DNA from: Nitrospirota bacterium
Lineage (GTDB): Bacteria; Nitrospirota; Nitrospiria; Nitrospirales; NS-4
Direction: 5' to 3'
NCBI GenBank assembly: GCA_005877815.1
Contig: VBOG01000037.1
Span: forward strand, 1-37,021
DNA length: 37,021 nt
Positions 18,794-27,239 of this stretch are shown piece by piece; position 1 is the stretch's first letter; each line of letters starts with the position of its first letter. The notes under the pieces were generated by a model. It had not been told where the DNA came from and searched no databases. It worked only from the letters and a program-made list of their open reading frames with translations. A program made the position numbers and the translations under genes.

Positions 18794-20098
18794 TTATGTA
18801 GTTGTTCCCTCTTCCCGCACACATTGGCCCACATGCCAGGCCATCGCCGTCGTGGCGATGGTCACGAGCCCGATGCCGATGACTGTGCCGCGTTCACCAA
18901 GCTGCTGCATCACCCACGCAAAGGCCATCATGCCGAGCATGGCCGCAGCCATGGCGCCCGCTCCGTAAATCGTGAGCACGCGACCGACGAGACGATCGGG
19001 GACAATTTCTTGCAGCACGCCCCAGGCCACCGGGGTGAACAGTCCAATGCCTGCGCCGATGATCCCCATCAGCAATCCCTCGACCACGATGTCTCCCGCA
19101 ATGGCCAACCCCCACAAGGCCACTCCGGTCAGCGCGCTGGAAAACGCAATCGCGGACATACGTTTCTGTAAGTCCCAATAACTTAACCATACTAGTGCAA
19201 CGGACACCAAGAATAACCCCCCTCCCAGCGCGGACCATAAATAGCCGACGTCGGCCGGTCCGAGCTTTAACATGTTTTTCCCCAAAATCGGAAACAGCGT
19301 CGAAAAAGCGCTCATTCCGAAGCTGTAGATCGCGGCGGTGATGATCAGGAGCAGAATTGTGTGCTGGCGATAGGAGAAGTGGAATCCCTCGATAAGATCC
19401 CGCACGTCCTGCATGGTCGAAAAGAAACGGTGGCCGGCCTTCGGGCGCGACTCCGCCACATACGGAAGACGAACGAACAGCAGACAGGCCGCGCTGGCGA
19501 GATACGTCACGGCGTTCACGCAGAGCACCCTCTGCGAGCTGAGGGCCGCGATGCCGATACCGCTCAGTGCCGATCCCGCGATCACGCCAACGCTCGAGGT
19601 GATCTGCAGCAATGCGTTCGCTGCCGTGAATTGTCCGCGACGAACGATAAACGGAACCGAGGCGATGAGCGCTGGACCGAACGCGGTTGAGACGATGCTG
19701 TTGAGGAAGACCAGGGTATAGAGATAGCCGACCGTGAGTGTGTCCGTCGTCACCCAGCATGGCACCACACCGATAATGACCGCGCGGGCCAGGTCGCTGC
19801 CGATCATGATCGATTTTTTTGGTAACCGATCGAGATAAACGCCGATGAGGGGACCGAAGACAATGGGCGGAAGAGTCTGTAAGAGGCCGATGATGGTCGT
19901 CTGGAGCGGTGACCCCGTCACGGAGTACACAAACCAGAGCAGCGCGAGCCGGGTCACGCCGTCGCCGACCTGCGAGATCAGCTGACCCCACCACAGCCAT
20001 CCAAAGTCGCGGGTCAGCAGCCAATACGTACGGCGGCTCTCGTGCGAGGGCCGCCCCATGGCTTCCAACGATCCTAATTCGATGGGACGATCCGCCAT
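18794..20098 (-). CDS. MFS transporter (paralog of adjacent 20117-21382)
   Basis: About 12 TM; RDFGWLWWGQLISQVGDGVTRLALLWFVYSVTGSPLQ. Confidence 0.88.
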   Translation of the reverse strand: MADRPIELGSLEAMGRPSHESRRTYWLLTRDFGWLWWGQLISQVGDGVTRLALLWFVYSVTGSPLQTTIIGLLQTLPPIVFGPLIGVYLDRLPKKSIMIGSDLARAVIIGVVPCWVTTDTLTVGYLYTLVFLNSIVSTAFGPALIASVPFIVRRGQFTAANALLQITSSVGVIAGSALSGIGIAALSSQRVLCVNAVTYLASAACLLFVRLPYVAESRPKAGHRFFSTMQDVRDLIEGFHFSYRQHTILLLIITAAIYSFGMSAFSTLFPILGKNMLKLGPADVGYLWSALGGGLFLVSVALVWLSYWDLQKRMSAIAFSSALTGVALWGLAIAGDIVVEGLLMGIIGAGIGLFTPVAWGVLQEIVPDRLVGRVLTIYGAGAMAAAMLGMMAFAWVMQQLGERGTVIGIGLVTIATTAMAWHVGQCVREEGTTT

Positions 20099-20116
20099 GG
20101 ATTCGGCATGATACGA

Positions 20117-21382
20117 TTACGGCGGCGCTGGACTAACCAATGGAGCGGCAGGCTGTAGAAGACGACTGAAATGTCCGGCAATAACCGCCGTCGCCAGCAG
20201 TATCAGGGCGATGCCGAGCAGCCCAGCCTCAGAACCAAGCCGGTCCACCGCCCATCCGAATCCCGCCATGCCGAACATCGCTGCCGACATTCCGCCGGTG
20301 CTGAACGTCGTGAAGACCCGACCCAAGAGGTGTCCCGGCGTGAGTTCCTGGAGAATCGCCCATACCACCGGAGTCACCGACGCAATACTGCCCCCGATGA
20401 TAATGATCAACGGTAGCGCAAGCACCGCGCTTCCCGACAATTTCAATCCCCAGACCGCCAAGCCGCCGACGCCTATCGAGGCCGCAATCACCCGCAACTG
20501 GTTCCCGACATCGCGCTGACTTCGCCAGGCGAGCCAAGCCGATGCCATCAGCATTCCGACGCCCAGGGATGACCATAGCCAACCCAGCTCGAATGGCCCT
20601 ACCCCAAGAACGTGCTGCGCGATGACGGGAAACAAAAATAGAAAACCACTCCACGCCACGTTGAAGAGGGCTAGTGTGATCATCAGAAAAAAGACGGCGC
20701 GATCCTTAAAAAAGACAAACCTGAAGCCGTCCATCATATCGGCTATCACCGTTCCCTTGACCTCTGCGGCATCCGGGTTGGGCGTCGCTTCTCGCACCCG
20801 AACCGGAATGAGGCAGAGGGCCGAAAACAGGTAGGTGGCCGCGTTCACAAAAAGCACGTTCTGCTCCCCGATCAACGCAATTCCGAGCCCGCTGAGCGCC
20901 GGCCCAACGAGTACGCCGATATTCGCCCCACCCTGCATCAACGCGTTCGCGGCGGTAAGCTGAGGGCGGGTCACGATATGCGGGATCGCCGAAGACAATG
21001 CGGGGCCGAAGGCCGTCGAAGCCAATGCAATGAAGAAAACCAGAATGTACAGCCGCTCCAAGGTCAGAGCTCCGGTCGCATGCAACAGAGGAATGAGGAG
21101 AACCATGATCGTGCGGGCCACGTCGGTCCAGATCATCAGCCATTTTTTTGAGATCCGGTCGAGGTAGACCCCGATGATCGGTCCAAAGATGAGGGGACAG
21201 ATCGTCTGCACCAGCCCGATGACGGTCATCTTCAAGGCCGAGCCCGTCAGCGCATACACAAACCATAACAGCGCGACTTTATTCAGGCCATCGCCGACTT
21301 GCGAGACGACTTGTCCTGACCAAAGAAACCCGAAATCCCGCGTCCTTAGCAGCCGCCAACCGCTCACGCTGTCATCCGTCAT
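20117..21382 (-). CDS. MFS transporter (paralog of adjacent 18794-20098)
   Basis: About 12 TM; RDFGFLWSGQVVSQVGDGLNKVALLWFVYALTGSALK. Confidence 0.88.
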   Translation of the reverse strand: MTDDSVSGWRLLRTRDFGFLWSGQVVSQVGDGLNKVALLWFVYALTGSALKMTVIGLVQTICPLIFGPIIGVYLDRISKKWLMIWTDVARTIMVLLIPLLHATGALTLERLYILVFFIALASTAFGPALSSAIPHIVTRPQLTAANALMQGGANIGVLVGPALSGLGIALIGEQNVLFVNAATYLFSALCLIPVRVREATPNPDAAEVKGTVIADMMDGFRFVFFKDRAVFFLMITLALFNVAWSGFLFLFPVIAQHVLGVGPFELGWLWSSLGVGMLMASAWLAWRSQRDVGNQLRVIAASIGVGGLAVWGLKLSGSAVLALPLIIIIGGSIASVTPVVWAILQELTPGHLLGRVFTTFSTGGMSAAMFGMAGFGWAVDRLGSEAGLLGIALILLATAVIAGHFSRLLQPAAPLVSPAPP

Positions 21383-21455
21383 GCCCGGTTCCTCAAAAAT
21401 TGATCGTGATGAATCCGTTTGTACCTGTTTGCCTGAAAATGGGTGCCAGCACTAG

Positions 21456-21476
21456 TCGACAAGAGAGGCTTGTCGA
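21456..21476. repeat. Perfect 8-bp inverted repeat, 5-nt spacer
   Basis: TCGACAAG-AGAGG-CTTGTCGA in the intergenic gap upstream of the 21382 MFS start. Confidence 0.6.
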
Positions 21477-21581
21477 TCCTGAAAATGTCAAAAAACAGTC
21501 TAGGCTTTATGAGGGACTCAGGGAAATTCTGAGAAGCCCCTAGGGATCAACCAGGGATGAAGGCAAAGTAAAGTCAGAAAC

Positions 21582-22460
21582 TCAAGCGACACCGTATCGC
21601 TTGAACCATTCGCGCAATCGCTTCCAGCCATCCTCGGCCTGCTCTTTGCGATAGCTAGGTCGGTAATCGGCATGGAAGCCGTGCGGCGTATTCGGATACA
21701 CGACGATCTCTGAAGGACTGTTGGAGGCTTTTAACGCGGCGCGCATCTGCTCGACCGTCTCATTCGGAATGCCATCATCAGCCCCTCCATAGAGTCCCAA
21801 CACGGGAGCTTTGAGCGAGCCGGCGACATCAATCGGATGTTTCGGCTGCAGGTCATTCGTCGGCCCCGTGAGCCGACCGTACCAGGAGACGCCAGTTTTC
21901 AGATGCGGATTATGGGCCGCGTACATCCAGACAATCCGCCCGCCCCAACAGAATCCCGTAATGCCGAGCTTGTCGCCCTGGCCTTTGCCGGATGACCGCG
22001 CCCACGCAGCCGAGGCGTCGAGATCGGACAGTACCTGGGCGTCGGGAACCTTCGACACCACCTTCGTCCTGATCTCGTCAATGCTTGAGAGTTTCGACAC
22101 ATCTCCCTGGCGAAAATAAAGTTCGGGTGCAACGGCGAGATAGCCGAGCTTGCCGAGACGCCGGGAGACGTCCTTGATATGTTCATGCACCCCAAAGATC
22201 TCCTGGACGACCAGCACGATTGGAAAGCCGTGTCCGTCTTTCGGCATGGCCCGATAGCCGGGCATTGTGCCGTCCCGTAGCGGAATCTGAATTTCACCGG
22301 CGACCAGGCCGGTATCATCCGTAGTGAGAGTCCCAGCCGCCACCGGTTGCACCGCCATCGCAAAGCCCGCCGCCAATGCCGTCGTCACGAACTGCCGTCG
22401 CGTGACATCGCCCGCCGGCAGACTCCGTAGGATGTCCGCTGCCTTCTTGAGATCCGACAT
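21582..22460 (-). CDS. Dienelactone hydrolase family protein with Tat-like signal
   Basis: [17 protein letters not shown] Tat-like N-terminus; [34 protein letters not shown] nucleophile elbow; [11 protein letters not shown]. Confidence 0.9.
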   Translation of the reverse strand: MSDLKKAADILRSLPAGDVTRRQFVTTALAAGFAMAVQPVAAGTLTTDDTGLVAGEIQIPLRDGTMPGYRAMPKDGHGFPIVLVVQEIFGVHEHIKDVSRRLGKLGYLAVAPELYFRQGDVSKLSSIDEIRTKVVSKVPDAQVLSDLDASAAWARSSGKGQGDKLGITGFCWGGRIVWMYAAHNPHLKTGVSWYGRLTGPTNDLQPKHPIDVAGSLKAPVLGLYGGADDGIPNETVEQMRAALKASNSPSEIVVYPNTPHGFHADYRPSYRKEQAEDGWKRLREWFKRYGVA

Positions 22461-22510
22461 TGCCTTCTCCTCTCACGTCTGTTGATGATGAGCCGGCTGA
22501 GCGCCGGACT

Positions 22511-23590
22511 TCAGGGGAGTTTTGGTATCCTGATGTCGAGAGGCTCGCCCTTCAAGGCTTGGAGAAACGCGATCAAGTCTGTTTTCTCTCCGCCGCTTAA
22601 ATTCAGCGGTTTCATCCACGGACTCAAATTCGGATTCTGCCCGCCGCCCTGATTGAGAAATTCCACTGCTTCCTCGAGTGTCTTGAACGTGCCGTCGTGC
22701 ATGTACGGTGCGGTTTCCGAGATGCTACGCAGCGTAGGCGTTTTGAAGGCGCCCTTGTCCCACTCCTGAAGCGTGATCGCATACCGGCCCAGATCCTCCT
22801 TTAACGGCCCGACCTGCGGCACACCAAGATTGTGAAATTTGTTGTCGGTGAAGTTCGGGCCGTTGTGGCACAGAATGCAGCGGCCTTTGCCCTTAAAGAC
22901 CGCCATGCCGCGCACCGCAGCCTCGTCCATGGCCTTGGCATCGCCCAGCACGTACTTATCGAAGGGGGCGTTGCGTGAGACGATGGTTCGCTCAAAAGCG
23001 GCAATCGCTTCGGCAATGCTTTGGAGGCTCGCATCTTTGCCAAAGACCGCGCGGAACTGCGTTTGATACCCCGCAATCTTGCGGATCTTGGGGACCACGG
23101 TCTCGTGCTGCTCAGCCATTTCGACTGGATTGTGTATAGGACCAATCGCCTGCTCCTCCAACGTGCCTGCCCGGCCATCCCAGAACTGTACGGAATTGTA
23201 ACCCGCATTGAAGACGGTCGGAGCGTTGCGGCCTCCGAGTAAGCCATTGAACCCGATCGACGTTTGCCGTGGGTCGGCAAATCCCGCTCCCGGAAGATGG
23301 CAAAACGCGCAGGGCACTTGCCCGTTTCTCGACAGGCGTCCGTCGAAATAGAGCTGCTTTCCAAGCTCCACCTTGTTTTTATACGTGAGATTCGTGGCAG
23401 GCATCGGCACGACCGTCGGCAATGGGCCAATGTCCGGTACGAACATGCCATCTATGTTGACCATTCCCGTCGGCGACTGCGCAGCAGGCGGAGCAGGAAA
23501 TTCAGCCCACAGCGTGGCACTCGACATGAGGCCCCCCAGAAAGGCGCAGGCCACGAACCCGCCCCCTACGAATTTTCTATGCCAGATCAT
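22511..23590 (-). CDS. Di-heme cytochrome c peroxidase (CCP/MauG family)
   Basis: Two CxxCH motifs (CAFCH, CILCH), LGKQLYFDGRLSRNG, signal peptide. Confidence 0.93.
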   Translation of the reverse strand: MIWHRKFVGGGFVACAFLGGLMSSATLWAEFPAPPAAQSPTGMVNIDGMFVPDIGPLPTVVPMPATNLTYKNKVELGKQLYFDGRLSRNGQVPCAFCHLPGAGFADPRQTSIGFNGLLGGRNAPTVFNAGYNSVQFWDGRAGTLEEQAIGPIHNPVEMAEQHETVVPKIRKIAGYQTQFRAVFGKDASLQSIAEAIAAFERTIVSRNAPFDKYVLGDAKAMDEAAVRGMAVFKGKGRCILCHNGPNFTDNKFHNLGVPQVGPLKEDLGRYAITLQEWDKGAFKTPTLRSISETAPYMHDGTFKTLEEAVEFLNQGGGQNPNLSPWMKPLNLSGGEKTDLIAFLQALKGEPLDIRIPKLP

Positions 23591-23778
23591 ATCTTGGCCT
23601 CCCTAGGTATATCTTGATATGTGAGTCTTAATCTCACCTATTTTATCCCAATAACGACGCGCCTTCGCAAGAGGGCAGCGCCGATACCCTATGCCGGACA
23701 CTATACCGCCGCGGGGAATCCCCACCCAACACCGGAGGAACTGAACAGCACGAGGGTGCTTAGTAGCATTCCCCGTAT

Positions 23779-24387
23779 ATGAAACTCTTACCAGCATACC
23801 CCGGTATGCGAGACAGTTCCCAATGTGTCCCGCATGCGACAGTGGTATTGCTGGCCCGCATCCCATCACTCTACCTTCATTGGTCCGGTGGGCTGCTCGT
23901 CTGGATTGCCATCGGCCTGTTGTCCACGCCAGTTCAAGCCGCATCTGACGTAGTGAAAAATGACACAGTCCAGGAAGTGGCGATCGCCTGGTCAGAGGAG
24001 ATCCTCAACGATTTCCGCGACGGGACGGTCTTCGCGGTGAGGCTTGCCGAGCATGTCGGCAAAAAAGCTGCGTCCCTCGTGCCGACACTACAGGTGAGCT
24101 CAGGCTTCGATATGCGCGAATTTGGCCTCAAGCCGGGGAAATACTGGTACGGCGTCAGGCTCCCTAAAAAAATGTCACAATTAGACCTTCACAACACGTA
24201 CGGTTTCATGTCGGACGAATTGATCAGGACACAGTCCAGATGGACCGTACCGTTCGGCGCGGGTTTCAACCTCCCGATCAAGGGCCGAAGCAGTCTTACC
24301 GTCAATTTTCTGCTGAACGTAGGTGCAGGCCCAGCGCCGACCAAAGACCACTTCTTCCCAGGCATTACAATTGGCTTTCGATTCTGA
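23779..24387 (+). CDS. Hypothetical secreted/outer-membrane-like protein
   Basis: Hydrophobic signal-like segment ending PVQAASD; C-terminal alternating strands ending ITIGFRF with terminal Phe. Start codon uncertain. Confidence 0.55.
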   Translation: MKLLPAYPGMRDSSQCVPHATVVLLARIPSLYLHWSGGLLVWIAIGLLSTPVQAASDVVKNDTVQEVAIAWSEEILNDFRDGTVFAVRLAEHVGKKAASLVPTLQVSSGFDMREFGLKPGKYWYGVRLPKKMSQLDLHNTYGFMSDELIRTQSRWTVPFGAGFNLPIKGRSSLTVNFLLNVGAGPAPTKDHFFPGITIGFRF

Positions 24388-24578
24388 AGGAAAAACCCTT
24401 CAGTAGGAGAAAGAAGGTATCCAATTACGAGAGTCTTTTTTCCTTATTCCGAAAAGCCAAGCTATGATTTTTGCTACCATTTCCCCGCCCGACAGAAATT
24501 AACGCCCTATGGCATATCTTATGCTGCATATTCCTTAGGTAAGTGCTCGAAAGTCTGTGGCCCTCCTAGGAGGACGAA

Positions 24579-25205
24579 ATGAGGCATGGGAACCAAATCG
24601 GCCTGGCAATGGCCATCGTGCTGATCGCCGGGAATAGTTTTGCCGAAGTCCCTCAGGCTTTCGCCAAGCAAGCTCGGACATTTGCACCTCCGTCGTGCGC
24701 TGACGGCAACGAAACAGTGGACAAGCCCGAGGTTTCGGCGCTGATGATGATCAGCGAGGGCCAGCTTCCCGACGTGCGCACGCTCAAAGTGGCGACGGCC
24801 GCCGAACGTCGGTGCGTCGAGAGCTTACGAGAAATCGGACGCCGGGCGATTGATCAGAAGAGGCTTTCAGAAGGTACGTATCAATTTCTTGTGGCGGTTC
24901 GCATGGCGCCAGCGCTTGCGGGCGTCACCTATGCAGAGCTCGCCACCAGCCTTGACAGGGCCGCCTATCCTAAGCATGCGATGGCAGCCTTTTTGAAGGC
25001 GTGGAAAGCGTTCGATACGGTCTATGCCAGGCCTGGCGTCCGACTCACGAGCGATGCTGTGTTGAGCATGGCCGATATCCGCGACGCGATTCAAAGACTG
25101 GGAGGACATGTGCCAAAAGCGGTGAGCGAACCCGGTCGACTGGCGGTGTCCGAAACTACACGGCGTTTGAAAGAGCGATACTTCAGGTCATTCCCGGCAC
25201 AATAA
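24579..25205 (+). CDS. Secreted hypothetical protein
   Basis: MRHGNQIGLAMAIVLIAGNSFAEV signal; SD-like cctaggaggacgaa upstream. Confidence 0.7.
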   Translation: MRHGNQIGLAMAIVLIAGNSFAEVPQAFAKQARTFAPPSCADGNETVDKPEVSALMMISEGQLPDVRTLKVATAAERRCVESLREIGRRAIDQKRLSEGTYQFLVAVRMAPALAGVTYAELATSLDRAAYPKHAMAAFLKAWKAFDTVYARPGVRLTSDAVLSMADIRDAIQRLGGHVPKAVSEPGRLAVSETTRRLKERYFRSFPAQ

Positions 25206-25247
25206 CGGGTGTCACGCCGCACTCGCGGGCGCCCGACCTACCGGGAC

Positions 25248-25403
25248 TTACTTGACGCGCCGAAGAGCACCGGACGCATAAAGATACTTCAGCGTCGAGC
25301 GCCACCTTTCCTCTTCTGAAAAATATGCCGGCTGCTTGCCGTTCTTCGGTTGAGGCGCGCGATCAATCCCGTAACACACATTCGTTTCAGACATCGTGTT
25401 CAT
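25248..25403 (-). CDS. Small hypothetical protein (51 aa) with LKYLYASGALRRVK C-terminus
   Basis: MNTMSETNVCYGIDRAPQPKNGKQPAYFSEEERWRSTLKYLYASGALRRVK; strong SD AGGAGG 8 nt before ATG at 25403. Confidence 0.65.
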   Translation of the reverse strand: MNTMSETNVCYGIDRAPQPKNGKQPAYFSEEERWRSTLKYLYASGALRRVK

Positions 25404-25523
25404 GTCCATCTCCTCCTGGTGAGCCAATAGGTGAGCTATTGTGCGGAACCTCGGAGGCATTAACTATTCATCCTAAGGGGCTTTAGGGAAACTTTCGATG
25501 TAGTGAAAAATCGCAAGGGGGGC

Positions 25524-26549
25524 TCAGCGCGCAGCAGGAAGATTCACCGTAAAGGAGGAACCTTGTCCAGGAACGCTTTCCACTGTCACCTTGCCGCCGT
25601 AACGGGTGACGATGTCGCGGACAATGTGGAGGCCCAGACCGGTGCCCTTTCCGGGGTCCTTGGTCGTAAAAAACGGATCGAAAATCTTCCCGAGCAGTGA
25701 CGGATCAATGCCGGGACCGCTGTCCTGAATGGTCGCCCGGATGGTGCCATTCGACTGCGACGTGGATACCGTGAGGAGTCCCTTCCCGTTCATCGCCTGC
25801 ACGGCGTTCGTCACGAGATTCACAAAAACCTGGAGCAGCTCATCGGGATTGGCCCGAACCGGCGCAGTTTCCAAAAACCTGGACTTCACATGCACTTCAT
25901 CGAGTACAGAGGCCCTTCGCGCCATCTTGACGGCCTCCTCGATCATCTGACTGAGGTCCAGGTCGCAAATTGTTTCAAGATTGCTGCGGCGAGTATAGGC
26001 GTTCAAATCTTGAACGATCGAAGCAATCCGCCGACCCGACTGGATGATCTCCAGGATGTATTCCCGAATGATCTCCGGCCGTGTTTCGTCGATCAGATGT
26101 TCTGAGAGGCCGGTAATGGCATAGAGCGGATTGTTAATCTCATGCGCGATCCCAGAGGCCAGCGTGCCGATTGTCGCGAGCTTCTCAACCTGAATAAGCT
26201 GATGGCGAAGCTCCCGCTCATACTGCGCGAGCTTCCAGACAAGAAGCGCCGACGTCCCGCCGAGAACTTCAGTCCCCGGTGGCTTATGGCGCGCAATGTG
26301 GCCGGCCATCACGGCATCGCCGGTCACGTCCACGATCAGGTCCGGCCGAATCGTACGTATCAGCGACAAAGGCTCCGTCGCCGTCGCGATGCCGAGGTTC
26401 CGGGCCAGGAGCATCCCCGGCGCATCCGGATTAATATCCACGACGCCGACGACCTCCACGGCAGGAGCAGAAGCGAACAGCTCGAGCAGAGCCTGCCCGC
26501 CCTTGCCTGCCCCCAGAATGAGCACGCGTATCTGAGAGGTTTCAAGCAT
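25524..26549 (-). CDS. Soluble sensor histidine kinase with N-terminal Rossmann-like domain
   Basis: [10 protein letters not shown] glycine motif and [10 protein letters not shown] at N-terminus; [13 protein letters not shown]-box; [13 protein letters not shown]-box; DSGPGI and [10 protein letters not shown]-boxes. Confidence 0.9.
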   Translation of the reverse strand: MLETSQIRVLILGAGKGGQALLELFASAPAVEVVGVVDINPDAPGMLLARNLGIATATEPLSLIRTIRPDLIVDVTGDAVMAGHIARHKPPGTEVLGGTSALLVWKLAQYERELRHQLIQVEKLATIGTLASGIAHEINNPLYAITGLSEHLIDETRPEIIREYILEIIQSGRRIASIVQDLNAYTRRSNLETICDLDLSQMIEEAVKMARRASVLDEVHVKSRFLETAPVRANPDELLQVFVNLVTNAVQAMNGKGLLTVSTSQSNGTIRATIQDSGPGIDPSLLGKIFDPFFTTKDPGKGTGLGLHIVRDIVTRYGGKVTVESVPGQGSSFTVNLPAAR

Positions 26550-26561
26550 TTTTAGCGGCTG

Positions 26562-26993
26562 TCAATGATCGTCGGTCAACGCCATTCTTCGCTCCATCGC
26601 ACCGCTGACGGATGCGAGGAGCTTGTCCTTATCAACTGGCTTCACCAGATAGTCGTAGACACCCTTATTCAGGAGATCAGCAGCCATTGAGGCATCCGGA
26701 TACCCGGTCAGCACGATGATCGGCACGGAAGAATACTGCTGCCTGAAGAAAGTAATCGCTTCCAGACCGTTGATCTTTGGCATCCGGATATCGCATACGA
26801 TGACGTCCAGCATTAAGGGGTTGTCATCCGAGCCGATCATCGAAATTCCCGTGCTTCCATCATCCGCGTCAATGACGTCATACCCCGCCTTCATCAGCGT
26901 CAAGCGCACGACTTTCCTGACGCTGACCTCATCGTCCACCACTAAAATTCTTCCCATGCCGGGCGTGTCCTTTGTGTGCAATCCCCAAGGCAT
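26562..26993 (-). CDS. Response regulator receiver protein (no output domain seen)
   Basis: RILVVDDEVSVRKVV, VIVCDIRMPKINGLEAI, VLTGYPDA, YLVKPVDKDKL. SD GAGGAGG precedes ATG at 26993. Confidence 0.9.
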   Translation of the reverse strand: MPWGLHTKDTPGMGRILVVDDEVSVRKVVRLTLMKAGYDVIDADDGSTGISMIGSDDNPLMLDVIVCDIRMPKINGLEAITFFRQQYSSVPIIVLTGYPDASMAADLLNKGVYDYLVKPVDKDKLLASVSGAMERRMALTDDH

Positions 26994-27239
26994 ATCGGCC
27001 TCCTCACAGTTGAAATGTTGTCCAACAACCCAGGACTGTGGAGCAAATTTCACGCCCCGTGGAAGATACTGAAAAAGCGGGAAGTTACAGTTTTAAGTCA
27101 CGAGACAGGCGGAGAAGAGCGGTGCGGATGCACCATGTCGGATGAGCATTACCACCACATAATAATAATAAATAATAAAAAAGCCGGACCGACGCACATA
27201 CGCTGCGAACTGGCAAGTGGCCGTTCGCAGAAATGGACA

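Noticed and set aside
18894-20024. 376-aa minus-strand ORF in the MFS region
   Set aside because: Alternate frame of the MFS gene, Arg/His-rich, no domain.
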